From Actinoplanes sp. NBRC 103695 (lineage in GTDB: Bacteria; Actinomycetota; Actinomycetes; Mycobacteriales; Micromonosporaceae), in NCBI RefSeq assembly GCF_030269485.1, contig NZ_BSTL01000002.1, positions 297,671 to 361,670 of the forward strand: 64,000 nt of DNA. Direction: 5' to 3'. This document shows positions 15,258 through 24,199 of this stretch, piece by piece. The notes under the pieces are model-generated. The model saw nothing but the letters and a program-made list of their open reading frames with translations. It made no database searches and was not told where the DNA came from. Position numbers and translations under genes: made by a program. The first letter of the stretch is position 1. Every line of letters begins with the position of its first letter.

Positions 15258-17099
15258 GTGACCGGACGAGTGTCAGGCAGAGCTAGTCGTGACGTGCTGG
15301 GGCGTGGACTGCGGGTGCTGGGCCGCGCGATCCGCACGGAGCCACGGCTCTTCCTGGTGGGCGCGATCGGGAGCAGCTTCTTCGGGCTCCTGGTGATCGT
15401 CAACTCGTACGTGGTGGGCGCCGTGATCGGCCACGTCGTGGTTCCCGCCTTCGCCGAGCGCCGGGCGACCGCCGCCACGCTGGGCCTGATCGCCGCCGTG
15501 TTCATCGGGATCAGCCTCCTGCGGGTCGGCACGATCTTCGCGCGGCGCCTGGGCGCCGGGTTCATGCAGTTCCGGCTCCAGGCCCGCTACCGCCGAGCGG
15601 TGACCCGGCGTTACCTGGCGCTGCCGCCGTCCTGGCACCAGCGGCACGCCACCGGCACGCTGCTCTCCAACGCCAACTCCGACGTCGAGGCGGCCTTCGT
15701 GCCGATCGCGCCGCTGCCCTTCGCGGTCGGCACGATCGTGATGATCATCGCGGCCGTGGCCTCGCTGTTCTGGACCGACTGGGTGCTCGCGCTGGTCGGC
15801 GTCACGCTCTTCCCGGCGCTGTTCGGGCTCAACGTCGTCTACTCCCGCCGGATGTCGCCGCGGCAGATCCGGGCGCAGCAGCTGCGCGGCAGGGTCAGCG
15901 CGGTCGCGCACGAGAGCTTCGACGGCGCGCTGGTGGTCAAGACGATGGGCCGCGAGGCGACCGAGGCGCAGCGGTTCGGCGTGCACGTGTCCGACCTGCG
16001 CGACGCGCTGATCGCGGTGGGCCGGTTGCGCGGACTCTTCGACCCGATCATGGACGCGCTGCCCAGCGTCGGCACGCTGGCCGTGCTGCTGCTCGGCGCC
16101 TGGCGCCTGAAAACCGGCGACCTGTCCGTGGCGGAGCTGGTCAGCGTCGCGTTCCTGTTCACCGTGCTGGCCTTCCCGGTGCGGGCGATCGGCTGGGTGA
16201 TCGCCGAGCTGCCGCGCAGCGTCGCCGGGTGGGAACGAGTGCAGGCGGTGCTCGACGCGGAGGGCGACCTCGCCTACGGCTCGGCCTCGACACCCGGCAG
16301 GGGTCCGGCGGGGGTGGTCTTCGATCACGTCGATTTCGCGTACGCCGAGGGCCCGCGCGTGTTGCACGAGGTCAGCTTCACCGTCCCGGCCGGGCGCACG
16401 GTCGCTCTGGTCGGGGCGACCGGTTCCGGCAAGTCCACGATCGCGTCGCTCGCGGTCCGGCTGGTCGACCCGGCCGCCGGCCGCATCACGGTCGAGGGCA
16501 TCGCGCTGCCCGATCTCTCCGCCGCGGCCCTGGCCGAGACCACCGCGCTGGTGCCGCAGATCCCGTTCGTCTTCGACGACACGGTCCGCGGCAACATCAC
16601 GCTGGACCGCGAGACTCTCACCGACGCGGACGCGTGGGGGGCGCTGCGGCTCGCCCAGGCCGACGGCTTCGTGGCCAAGCTGCCCGACGGGCTGGACACC
16701 GCGGTCGGCGAGCGTGGCACCTCGCTCTCCGGCGGCCAGCGGCAGCGGCTCACGCTGGCCCGGGCGCTGGCCGGTCATCCCCGGCTCCTGGTCCTCGACG
16801 ACGCCACGAGCGCGGTCGACCCCCGCGTCGAGTCGGCGATCCTCGGAGCGTTGCGCGACAAGTCGGGCTCTGACTTCAGTCCGGTCAGGGGCGGTGGCGG
16901 GGCTGAGGACGGCGCCTCGATCCTGGTCGTCGCCTACCGCAGGGCAACGATCGCGCTGGCCGACGAGGTGGTCTTCCTGGAACACGGCCGGGTGGTGGCG
17001 ACCGGCACGCACGTCGAGCTGATGGCGTCGGTGCCCGCCTACCGAGACCTGGTGACCGCGTACGAGAGGGCCGAAGCAGAACGCGAGGTCAACGCATGA
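15258..17099 (+). CDS. ABC exporter half-transporter A (degenerate ATP site)
   Basis: The 613-residue protein has an N-terminal six-helix export domain (about 25-320) and an ATPase domain (about 345-600). Walker A GATGSGKST is at 386-394 and the signature LSGGQ at 490-494. Two catalytic residues deviate: the Walker B glutamate is Asp (D515, LLVLDDATS) and the switch histidine is Tyr (Y560, VVAYRRAT). A roughly 20-residue Gly-rich insert lies just before that tyrosine. It is coupled to half-transporter B by ATGA overlap. Together they match asymmetric heterodimeric exporters (TM287/288, BmrCD style). Substrate is unknown: drug, lipid or peptide. The start could be GTG 15258 or 15270. Confidence 0.93.
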   Translation: MTGRVSGRASRDVLGRGLRVLGRAIRTEPRLFLVGAIGSSFFGLLVIVNSYVVGAVIGHVVVPAFAERRATAATLGLIAAVFIGISLLRVGTIFARRLGAGFMQFRLQARYRRAVTRRYLALPPSWHQRHATGTLLSNANSDVEAAFVPIAPLPFAVGTIVMIIAAVASLFWTDWVLALVGVTLFPALFGLNVVYSRRMSPRQIRAQQLRGRVSAVAHESFDGALVVKTMGREATEAQRFGVHVSDLRDALIAVGRLRGLFDPIMDALPSVGTLAVLLLGAWRLKTGDLSVAELVSVAFLFTVLAFPVRAIGWVIAELPRSVAGWERVQAVLDAEGDLAYGSASTPGRGPAGVVFDHVDFAYAEGPRVLHEVSFTVPAGRTVALVGATGSGKSTIASLAVRLVDPAAGRITVEGIALPDLSAAALAETTALVPQIPFVFDDTVRGNITLDRETLTDADAWGALRLAQADGFVAKLPDGLDTAVGERGTSLSGGQRQRLTLARALAGHPRLLVLDDATSAVDPRVESAILGALRDKSGSDFSPVRGGGGAEDGASILVVAYRRATIALADEVVFLEHGRVVATGTHVELMASVPAYRDLVTAYERAEAEREVNA

Positions 17100-18877
17100 C
17101 CACCGCGACCCTGACCCCCGAGGAAGGCACCCTCGCCACCGTCAAGCGGGGGCTGAGACTCTCGCCCGAGCTGCGTCCCGGCCTGGCCGGCACGCTCGCC
17201 CTGGCCATCGTGTCGATGGCCGGCCGGGTGGCCGTGCCGATCGCCGTGCAGCAGGGCATCGACCGGGGCATCCGCGCCCCCGGCGGCCCCGACCTCGGGG
17301 TGATCCTGATCGTCGTGCTGATCACGCTGGCCACCCTGGTGCTGTCCACGACGTGCGGCTACCTGATGACCCGCCGGCTCTTCACGGTCTCCGAGACGGC
17401 CCTGGGCGCGCTGCGCTCACGGACCTTCCGGCACATCCACGACCTGTCGATGCTGCACCAGCAGTCCGAGCGACGCGGCTCGCTGACCTCCCGGGTCACC
17501 GGCGACATCGACCAGATCACCCAGTTCCTGCAGACCGGCGGCGTGATGCTGCTGGTCACCTCGGGCCAGCTGGTGGTCACCACGATCGTCATGCTGGTCT
17601 ACTCCTGGCAGCTCACCCTGGTGGTGTTCGCCGCCTTCCTGCCCGCCGCGGTGGTGATCCGGCTCTTCCAGAAGCGCCTCGCGTCGGTCTACCGCACGGT
17701 GCGCGAGCGCACCGGCGTTCTGCTCGGCGCGGTGGGCGAGGCCGTCGTCGGCGCCACGGTCATTCGCGCGTACGGGGTGGCCGGCCGTACCGAGCGCCGG
17801 CTGGACACGGCCGTCGGCGACCTGCGAAGTGCCCAGCAGCGGGCGTTGCGGACGAGCGTCACCAGCTTCTCCACCGGCGAACTGGCGGCCGGCCTGGCGC
17901 TGGCCGCGGTGGTGGCGGTCGGTGTCTGGCTGGGCATCGGCGGCAACATCACGGTGGGGCAGCTGACCGCGTTCCTGTTCCTGGTCACGCTCTTCATCCA
18001 GCCGGTGCAGATCGCCACCGAGGTCCTCAACGAGGCGCAGAACGCGGTGGCCGGCTGGCGCCGGGTACTGGACGTGCTGGACATCGACCCGGACGTGGCC
18101 GACCCCGCCGAGCGGGGCGTGGCCCTGCCGGAGGGTCCGCTGTCGGTGCGGTTCGACGACGTGTCGTACCGCTACCCCGGTGGCCCGATCGTGCTGGCCG
18201 ATGTGGACCAGGAGATCCCGGCGCGCACCAAGGTGGCCGTGGTCGGCGAGACCGGCAGCGGCAAGACCACGTTCGCGAAACTGCTCACCCGGCTGATGGA
18301 CCCGACGACCGGCGCGGTGCTGCTGGGCGGGGTGCCGCTGACCACGGTCCGGTTCGACTCGCTGCGCTCGCGGGTGGTGATGGTCCCGCAGGACGGGTTC
18401 CTCTTCGATGCCACGGTGGCGGAAAACGTGCGCTTCGCCCGGCCGGACCTCGGCGACGATCAACTGGACCTGGCGTTCACCGAGCTGGGGCTGGCCGACT
18501 GGGTGGCGGGGCTGCCGCACGGGGTGGACACCCCGGTCGGGGAGCGGGGCGAGGCGCTGAGCGTGGGGGAGCGTCAGCTGGTCGCGCTCGTCCGGGCGTA
18601 CGTGGCGGATCCTGATCTTCTGGTTCTTGACGAGGCCACCAGTGCGGTCGACCCGGCCACGGAGGTCCGGCTGCAGCGTGCCCTGGACGCGGTGACGCGG
18701 GGCCGGACGACCGTGGCGATCGCGCACCGGCTCTCCACCGCGCAAGCGGCCGACGAGGTGATCGTGGTGGATGCGGGCCGCGTCGTGCAACGCGGCCCGC
18801 ACGCGAAACTCGTCCAGGACCCGGAATCGATCTACGCCAAGCTCTACGCGTCCTGGCTTGAACAGACGCGGAGCTGA
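17096..18877 (+). CDS. ABC exporter half-transporter B (catalytic ATP site)
   Basis: The 593-residue partner has the same layout. Its ATPase domain carries Walker A GETGSGKTT from residue 384, Walker B glutamate E513 (LLVLDEATSAVD) and switch histidine H544 (IAHRLST), but a non-consensus signature LSVGE at 488-492. In the heterodimer its Walker A/B face the canonical LSGGQ of half-transporter A, forming the one active site. Its weak signature completes the degenerate site. This reciprocal pattern argues strongly for an obligate heterodimer. The ATG overlaps the upstream stop. Confidence 0.95.
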   Translation: MTTATLTPEEGTLATVKRGLRLSPELRPGLAGTLALAIVSMAGRVAVPIAVQQGIDRGIRAPGGPDLGVILIVVLITLATLVLSTTCGYLMTRRLFTVSETALGALRSRTFRHIHDLSMLHQQSERRGSLTSRVTGDIDQITQFLQTGGVMLLVTSGQLVVTTIVMLVYSWQLTLVVFAAFLPAAVVIRLFQKRLASVYRTVRERTGVLLGAVGEAVVGATVIRAYGVAGRTERRLDTAVGDLRSAQQRALRTSVTSFSTGELAAGLALAAVVAVGVWLGIGGNITVGQLTAFLFLVTLFIQPVQIATEVLNEAQNAVAGWRRVLDVLDIDPDVADPAERGVALPEGPLSVRFDDVSYRYPGGPIVLADVDQEIPARTKVAVVGETGSGKTTFAKLLTRLMDPTTGAVLLGGVPLTTVRFDSLRSRVVMVPQDGFLFDATVAENVRFARPDLGDDQLDLAFTELGLADWVAGLPHGVDTPVGERGEALSVGERQLVALVRAYVADPDLLVLDEATSAVDPATEVRLQRALDAVTRGRTTVAIAHRLSTAQAADEVIVVDAGRVVQRGPHAKLVQDPESIYAKLYASWLEQTRS

Positions 18878-18923
18878 ATGGCTTCGCTTCGCTCCGCGGC
18901 CTATCTCACCGGTTACAAGGCGA

Positions 18924-19532
18924 TCACCGGGCGTAGAACTCCACGACCAGCTGCTCGTCGCAGATCACCGGGATCTCGGGGCGCAGCGGCTCGCGGATGA
19001 CGGTGGTGCGCAGCTCCTCCAGCACCGTGGAGAGGTAGGGCGGGGTCGGGCCGTCGACGTGCGCGCCGGCCGCGGCGACCTGGAACGGCGTCTTGTCGCG
19101 GCTGCTCTCGCGCACCTCGACGATCTGGCCGGGCTTGAGCCGGTACGACGGACGGTCGACCTTCTTGCCGTCGACCGTGAAGTGGCCGTGCGCCACCTGC
19201 TGCCGCGCCTGGTAGATGCTGCGCGCCAGGCCGGCGCGGAGGACGGTCGCGTCCAGCCGGCGCTCCAGCAGCACGACCATGTTCTCGCCGGTCTTGCCCT
19301 CGCTCCGGTGGGCGTCGTCGAACGCCCGCCGCATCTGCGCCTCGCTGATGTTGTACTGGTGGCGCAGACGCTGCTTCTCGAGCAGCCGGACCTGGTAGTC
19401 CGACGTCTTACGCCGACCACGCCCGTGCACCCCCGGCGGGAACGGCCGCCGCTCGAAGTACTTCACGCACTTGCGGGTCAGTGGGATGCCGAGTGCCCGC
19501 GAGATGCGGGCCTTGGGTCGGGAATTGTTCAC
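18924..19532 (-). CDS. rpsD: 30S ribosomal protein S4, stand-alone zinc-free form
   Basis: The 202-residue protein is the primary 16S-binding protein S4. It has the PFPPGVHGRGR segment, a core helix (VRLLEKQRLRHQYNISEAQ) and an S4 RNA-binding domain at about 90-155 (LERRLDATVLRAGLARS, VAHGHFTVDGKKV), ending in EQLVVEFYAR. Only one cysteine lies near the N-terminus, so the four-Cys zinc site of zinc-type S4 is absent. It resembles the isolated Streptomyces S4 rather than an rpsM-rpsK-rpsD-rpoA operon copy; whether a second rpsD exists elsewhere cannot be told. GTG 19532 follows a GAGGAG ribosome site. It is divergent from DUF2470 across paired iron-box-like sequences. Confidence 0.95.
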   Translation of the reverse strand: MNNSRPKARISRALGIPLTRKCVKYFERRPFPPGVHGRGRRKTSDYQVRLLEKQRLRHQYNISEAQMRRAFDDAHRSEGKTGENMVVLLERRLDATVLRAGLARSIYQARQQVAHGHFTVDGKKVDRPSYRLKPGQIVEVRESSRDKTPFQVAAAGAHVDGPTPPYLSTVLEELRTTVIREPLRPEIPVICDEQLVVEFYAR

Positions 19533-19582
19533 GGTCTCCTCGTTCGTGTCGCGGCTCGAGGCTGCTGGAAAAACGCTGCTGC

Positions 19583-19621
19583 TACGGTTAGCCTCACCTT
19601 ACTAAGGTCAGCCTAACCGGT
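19583..19621. promoter_or_regulatory. Paired DtxR/IdeR-type iron boxes
   Basis: Two 19-bp sequences resemble the DtxR/IdeR consensus TTAGGTTAGGCTAACCTAA. TACGGTTAGCCTCACCTTA at 19583-19601 matches 14 of 19 positions and TAAGGTCAGCCTAACCGGT at 19603-19621 matches 13. Their centres are 20 bp apart. They lie in the gap between the rpsD gene and the DUF2470 gene, ending 17 bp before the latter's ATG, where iron-dependent repression would act. Confidence 0.7.
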
Positions 19622-19638
19622 GCCCGGAGGAACGTCAC

Positions 19639-20385
19639 ATGCAGCCCACCCATGCCGAGGTCGCACGCACACTCGCGGCCGGTCACCTGCCCGCGAGCGC
19701 ACACATCGCCCGCCGTCAGGGACCGTTCCCGGTGCGCCACGTCGCCGACCCGCAGGGCCGCCTGCTGCTGCTCTCGCCGGCCGACGGCGTGCTCACCGCC
19801 GCGCTGCGCCCCGAGCAGGGCACCGACGACACGGCGCTGGTCCTGGACATCGCCGACGTGCCGCCGCTGGCCGGCGCGCCGTCCCTGGGCCGGGTCTGGG
19901 TGGCCGGCTGGGCGCGGCGGCTGGACGGCGACGAGGCCCGGGCGGCCACGCTGGACTACGCCGACGCCGACCCGGCGTCCGACCTGCTCGACGTCGGCGA
20001 CTCCCAGGTCCTGCACCGGGTGGAGGTCGCCGAGGTCCGCTACGAACGCAACGGCAAGCTGGTCGACGTCGACCCCGACGAGTACGCCGAGGCCAGCCCC
20101 GACCCGTTGCGCACCATCGAGTTCGACCTGATCGCCGACCTGGCCGACCACCACGTCGACGAGATCGCCGACTTCGTCCGCCAGTCCCTCGGCAAGGCCG
20201 CCAAGGCCGGCATCGATCCCGAGCTGGTCCGCCTCGATCGCTACGGTTTCGTCGTCCGCGTCGGCGAGCGCCTCGCCCGCCTACCGTTCCCGCGCCGCGT
20301 CAAGGACCGCCACGACCTGGCCCACCTTCTCCATCCGGTCCTCTGCCACAGGTGCGCCGGTCATGAAAGTTCGCCCACGAGGTAA
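19639..20385 (+). CDS. DUF2470/HugZ-like protein (iron or heme related)
   Basis: The 248-residue protein has a split-barrel pyridoxamine-oxidase-like N-terminal part (FPVRHVADPQGRLLLLSPAD, then VWVAGWARRLDG) and a C-terminal DUF2470 module (DLADHHVDEIADFVRQSLG, then LDRYGFVVRVG). Related HugZ proteins degrade heme to release iron, and DUF2470 proteins occur in siderophore and heme-use loci of actinobacteria. GGAGG before the ATG fixes the start. Two DtxR/IdeR-type boxes directly upstream predict induction under iron starvation. Its last 25 bp overlap the 3' end of the convergent TetR gene. Catalysis is not demonstrated from sequence. Confidence 0.85.
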   Translation: MQPTHAEVARTLAAGHLPASAHIARRQGPFPVRHVADPQGRLLLLSPADGVLTAALRPEQGTDDTALVLDIADVPPLAGAPSLGRVWVAGWARRLDGDEARAATLDYADADPASDLLDVGDSQVLHRVEVAEVRYERNGKLVDVDPDEYAEASPDPLRTIEFDLIADLADHHVDEIADFVRQSLGKAAKAGIDPELVRLDRYGFVVRVGERLARLPFPRRVKDRHDLAHLLHPVLCHRCAGHESSPTR

Positions 20386-20951
20386 CGCTGCACGGTCGGC
20401 GCGATGGCGCGTACCAGAGTCTCTGGATCCTGGGACGCGATCGGCTCGACCTTGAGGACGTAGCGGACCATCGCCAGGCCTCCGATCTGGGTCGCGACCA
20501 GCGCGGCCCGCAACGGCGCGTCGTCGCCCTCCATGCCGAGCTCGGCGATCGCCTTGCGCAGCACCTGCGTGATGATGAACTCGCGCAGCAGCCGCGCGGT
20601 CCACTCGTTGCTCATGGCCGAGCGCAGCAGAGCGACCGCCGCCTTGCCGGCCGGCGAGTCCCAGACCGTGAGCACCAGCCGGACCAGCCGCTCGCCGGCC
20701 TCCTCGCGCGGGCCGTCCAGCGCCTCGGGCACCAGCTCGCCCGGGTCCAGCGGCATGTCCATGCTCGCCAGGAAGAGCTTGTCCTTGGTGCCGAAGTAGT
20801 GGTGCACCAGGGCCGGGTCGACCTCGGCCGCGGTGGCGATCGCGCGGATCGAGGTCTTGTCGAAGCCGCGCTCGGCGAAGATCGTGCGGGCCGCCGCCAG
20901 GATCGCCTCGCGGGTGTCCTGGTTGCCCGGCCGCCGCCCGCTGCGTCTCAC
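20361..20951 (-). CDS. TetR-family transcriptional regulator
   Basis: The 196-residue protein has the N-terminal TetR helix-turn-helix (ILAAARTIFAERGFDKTSIR, then EVDPALVHHYFGTKDKLF) and a helical ligand-binding C-terminal domain of the TetR_C type (AIAELGMEGDD, then ATQIGGLAMVRYVL). GTG 20951 abuts the stop of the upstream ABC permease, so it is the last gene of a three-gene operon with an ATPase and permease. It probably represses that operon through the 36-bp dyad at 22375-22410. Its ligand is presumably the exported compound. Confidence 0.93.
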   Translation of the reverse strand: MRRSGRRPGNQDTREAILAAARTIFAERGFDKTSIRAIATAAEVDPALVHHYFGTKDKLFLASMDMPLDPGELVPEALDGPREEAGERLVRLVLTVWDSPAGKAAVALLRSAMSNEWTARLLREFIITQVLRKAIAELGMEGDDAPLRAALVATQIGGLAMVRYVLKVEPIASQDPETLVRAIAPTVQRYLVGELS

Positions 20952-21662
20952 CTACGGTGTCCTTCTCCTCAAGGTCGCCGCCGCCAGGATCAGCGCCAGC
21001 ACCACGGCACCCGACACGACCGTGAGGTCGCGCCACATCGTCGTGGTGCCCGCATGGAGCAGCGCGTCCACCGCGTAGGTCAACGGCAGCACGTCGCTGA
21101 TCGCCTGGAGCCAGCCGGACATCTGCCCGCGCGGCACGAACAGCCCGCACAGCAGCAGCTGCGGCACGACCACCACGGGAAGGAACTGTACGGCCTGGAA
21201 CTCGGTGCGCGCGAAGGCGCTGCAGAACAGGCCCAGGGCCACACCCAGCACGGCGTTGATCACGGCGATCAGGACGACCAGCCCGGCGTTTCCCGCGGTC
21301 TCCAGACCCAGGATTGCGTACGCCGTGCCGACCGTGACCGCGGCCTGCGCGGCGGCGGCCAGGCCGAATGCCAGCCCGTACCCGAAGAGCAGGTCGAGTT
21401 TGCCCAGTGGCGTGGTGAGCAGTCGTTCCAGGGTGCCGGTGGTGCGTTCGCGCAGCATCGCGATGCTGGTCACCAGGAACATGATCACGAACGGGAAGAC
21501 GCCCAGCATGGTCAGTGCGATCCGGTCGAAGGCCGGGCTCCCGTCGTACATGAAGTAGAGCAGCGTGAGCAGCAGCGACGGCACTACGAGCAGGAGCGCG
21601 ACGGTCCGGCGGTCGTGCCGCAGCTGCCGGAGGACGCGGGCGGCGGTGGCAAGCATGATCAT
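20952..21662 (-). CDS. ABC-2 type transporter permease
   Basis: The 236-residue protein has about six membrane helices and the ABC-2 permease signature region (MLRERTTGTLERLLTTPLGK, then LLLCGLFVPRGQMSGWLQAI). ATG 21662 overlaps the ATPase stop (ATGA), so the longer upstream reading frame is rejected. With the adjacent ATPase it forms a DrrAB-type efflux pump. The gene order ATPase, permease, TetR is typical of self-regulated drug exporters. Confidence 0.92.
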   Translation of the reverse strand: MIMLATAARVLRQLRHDRRTVALLLVVPSLLLTLLYFMYDGSPAFDRIALTMLGVFPFVIMFLVTSIAMLRERTTGTLERLLTTPLGKLDLLFGYGLAFGLAAAAQAAVTVGTAYAILGLETAGNAGLVVLIAVINAVLGVALGLFCSAFARTEFQAVQFLPVVVVPQLLLCGLFVPRGQMSGWLQAISDVLPLTYAVDALLHAGTTTMWRDLTVVSGAVVLALILAAATLRRRTP

Positions 21663-22360
21663 GATGTCCGCACCAGCTTCAGGAACGCCTCTTCGAGGTC
21701 GTCGGACCCCTGTCTGATCGCGTCGGGCGTGTCGTCGGCGATGATGCGGCCCTCGCGGATCAGGATCAGCCGGTCGCAGCGGTTCGCCTCGTCCATGACG
21801 TGGCTGGAGACGACCAGCGTGGTGCCGCGGGCGGCCAGGTCGTGGAATGTGGCCCACAGCTCGGCGCGCAGCACCGGGTCCTGGCCGACGGTCGGCTCGT
21901 CCAGTACGAGCAGCCCCGGGTCGCCGATCATCGCGCAGGCCAGCGAGGCGCGGCTGCGCTGACCGCCGGAGAGGTCGCCGACCAGCTGGTTCGTGGCGCC
22001 GGCCAGCCCCACGTCGCGGATCGCCTGGTCGGCCGCGGCGGCGCCCAGTCCGTAGAGGGTGGCGAAGTAGCGGGCGTTCTCCCGCACCGAGAGGTCGGCG
22101 TAGACGCTGGGCGCCTGCGTGACGTAGCCGACCCGGCGGCGCAGCCCGGGGGCGCCGGCCGGCAGGCCCAGCACGGTGACCGTACCGGCCTTGACCACTT
22201 GTACGCCGACGATGGCCCTGATCAGCGTGGTCTTGCCGCTACCGCTGGGGCCGAGCAGGCCGGTGACGCGGCCGGCCGGGATGGCGCAGTCGATGCCGTG
22301 CAGGACGGTCCGGCGGCCACGCTCGACCACCAGCCCCTCGACCTCGATGGCGGTGTCCAT
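21659..22360 (-). CDS. ABC transporter ATP-binding protein (drug/ABC-2 export type)
   Basis: The 233-residue ATPase has Walker A GPSGSGKTT, a Q-loop in YVTQAP, signature LSGGQRSR, Walker B LLVLDEPTVGQD and switch His in VVSSHVMDEA. The EPTVGQDP D-loop and the SHVMDEA segment are typical of DrrA/NodI-type exporters. The ATG at 22360 is chosen because GGAGG lies eight bases upstream; the frame extends seven codons further. It heads the operon and has a large palindrome in front of it. Confidence 0.94.
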   Translation of the reverse strand: MDTAIEVEGLVVERGRRTVLHGIDCAIPAGRVTGLLGPSGSGKTTLIRAIVGVQVVKAGTVTVLGLPAGAPGLRRRVGYVTQAPSVYADLSVRENARYFATLYGLGAAAADQAIRDVGLAGATNQLVGDLSGGQRSRASLACAMIGDPGLLVLDEPTVGQDPVLRAELWATFHDLAARGTTLVVSSHVMDEANRCDRLILIREGRIIADDTPDAIRQGSDDLEEAFLKLVRTS

Positions 22361-22374
22361 GGGCACGCCTCCAG

Positions 22375-22410
22375 AATTCATCAGCCGTTGAACTCAACGG
22401 TAGATGAATT
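22375..22410. promoter_or_regulatory. 36-bp operator dyad before ATPase-permease-TetR operon
   Basis: The sequence is symmetric about 22392.5: AATTCATC at 22375-22382 pairs with GATGAATT at 22403-22410, and CCGTTGA-AC-TCAACGG fills 22385-22400. Only two positions per arm break symmetry. It lies 15 bp upstream of the ATPase start, partly over the ribosome site, a position fitting TetR repression. Confidence 0.8.
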
Positions 22411-22423
22411 AAGGCGGTGCTGG

Positions 22424-24028
22424 CTAGAGGGCCAGGATGCGGTCCAGGAACTCGCGGTAGCCGCGCATCGCCATGCGCATGCTCTCGGTGTCCGGCGTCG
22501 TCTTGCCGTCCAGTGGGTCGAGCTCGTCGCGCTCGGCGAGCAGCGCCTCGGTCAGCTCGTTGACCGCCTCGGTGAGCAGGTCGTGCGCCCGGGTCAGCGC
22601 GCTGACCGGGTCGTCGACGAAGTCGCCCTTGACCTCGTGCCACTGCTGGCGGAAGTGGGTGATCGCCTCCTCGTCCCAGAACGAGATCTGGCCCAGCGTG
22701 ACGTCGCCGGGGCGCAGTGGACCGCCCGAGGTCGGCGTGGCGTCGGCCGGACGACCGGCGCGGGGCAGTGAGTCGGCGTCCTCCAGGCTCGCCGAGCGGC
22801 GCTGGGCCGGCGTCGGCGCGGGCGGTGCGACCGGTGCGACCGGCTGCTTCGCCAGGGACGGGATGCCGGACGTGGGCACGGTCGCCCAGCCGGTCGCCGG
22901 GCGGCCGTTGCTGCCGTTCTGGTGCGCGATCTCGTGCATCGGCTGATCGTCCCCGTCGATTTCCCCGTCGAAGTCCTCGTCCTCGTCGGCGGCCCGTCGG
23001 CGGCCGCCGGTCAGGGACGAGCCGAGCGGGATCGCCAGATGACCCTCGTCCGATTCGGACTTCTCACGCTTTTCGGTCTTGTTCTCGGTGGTGGGCGAGG
23101 GCGTGGGCCCTGCCACGGGCGGCAGCGGCGGCAGGGGAGCCGGCCGCGCCGGAGGAGCCGGGGGCTGGACGGCAGACGGGGGCTGGGCGGCCGTCGAAGG
23201 CTGCTGGGGCGCTCGCTGCTGGGTCGAGGGCTGGATCGGCGACTGCACCGGGGGAGTCATCGGCGGTTGCGCCGGAGGCTGGATCGGCGGCTGCGGGGCC
23301 AGGGACTGTGGCACCTGCGTCGGAGGCTGCGGAGCCAGGGGCGTCTGCGCCTGCGTCGAGGGCTGCACCGGAGGCTGGACCGGGGGAGCCGAGGACGGGG
23401 AGCCCGGCAGCTGGGAGCCCGGCGGCTGGGAGGCCAGGGGCTGGGAGGCCGCGGGCTGGGAGGCCGGAGGCTGGGAAGCTGGGGGCTGCGGAGCCGGCGG
23501 CTGCGGCGCGAACGGGGTCGCCGGGGTGAACGGCGTCGACGGCGTGCCGCCATTGCCGTTGACCTGCCCGAACGGCGGCGGCGGGCTGCCGAACGCCGGC
23601 CGCGGCGGCTGAGGCATCGGCACCTGCCCGCCCGACGAGGTCCCGTTGGGGACCGGAGCGCCACCGTGCCGGGGCGTCTCACCGTTCTGCTGTGCCCTGT
23701 CCGCGTCCACCGGGGGAAATCCTCCCTGATTGCCGTTCCACTGCCGAGGGCCCTGCTCGAAGTCGCCCCGGCGTGAGCCCAGCGCCACCATCTGCGGCTC
23801 GCCGTGCTGAACCTTCGCGGAGTTGCCGGCCAGTTGCGCCGCCGCGGCCGCCTGCGCCGAACCCGAGTGCGACGGGAACGAGCCCGGCGGGTTCTCGATC
23901 ACCGTATCGTCCACGCCGTCCTCATCGGACTCGCGCTGCCCCGGCGCCGCCGACCCGTGCGACCCCGGCCAGAAGCGGGACAGGCCACGGGACTGCCGGT
24001 TGGGGTCGGGGCTGGACGTCGGCTCCAT
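22424..24028 (-). CDS. Pro/Gln-rich protein with conserved C-terminal helical module
   Basis: The 534-residue protein has no named function. Residues about 130-335 are extreme Pro/Gln/Ala low complexity ([19 protein letters not shown] repeats) and surely disordered. A charged Lys/Glu and Asp/Glu stretch follows at about 340-380. The last 95 residues form a conserved-looking helical module ([40 protein letters not shown]) also seen at the ends of other actinobacterial proteins. No signal peptide or membrane helix is evident. It faces hisI across about 170 bp. A scaffold or signalling role is possible, but nothing in the sequence proves it. Confidence 0.82.
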   Translation of the reverse strand: MEPTSSPDPNRQSRGLSRFWPGSHGSAAPGQRESDEDGVDDTVIENPPGSFPSHSGSAQAAAAAQLAGNSAKVQHGEPQMVALGSRRGDFEQGPRQWNGNQGGFPPVDADRAQQNGETPRHGGAPVPNGTSSGGQVPMPQPPRPAFGSPPPPFGQVNGNGGTPSTPFTPATPFAPQPPAPQPPASQPPASQPAASQPLASQPPGSQLPGSPSSAPPVQPPVQPSTQAQTPLAPQPPTQVPQSLAPQPPIQPPAQPPMTPPVQSPIQPSTQQRAPQQPSTAAQPPSAVQPPAPPARPAPLPPLPPVAGPTPSPTTENKTEKREKSESDEGHLAIPLGSSLTGGRRRAADEDEDFDGEIDGDDQPMHEIAHQNGSNGRPATGWATVPTSGIPSLAKQPVAPVAPPAPTPAQRRSASLEDADSLPRAGRPADATPTSGGPLRPGDVTLGQISFWDEEAITHFRQQWHEVKGDFVDDPVSALTRAHDLLTEAVNELTEALLAERDELDPLDGKTTPDTESMRMAMRGYREFLDRILAL

Positions 24029-24199
24029 CGGTCAAAGACTCCCGTCGAGAAGGCAGAATGCACCCCAACAGGGGCGGCGCACCGGACGACCGTACCGCCC
24101 CCGTCCCCGCGGCACACCCCTGGCGCGTCGTCCGTGACCGGATCGTGGGTTGTCCACAGCCCCTGCGAGCAGCCTCGTGGACTGAGCAACAATGTGCGG

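Noticed and set aside
19561..19638. Zur-type zinc box for the zinc-free S4 gene
   Set aside because: Zinc control would be expected for some zinc-free ribosomal paralogues, but the sequence matches the DtxR/IdeR pattern and not an actinobacterial Zur site.
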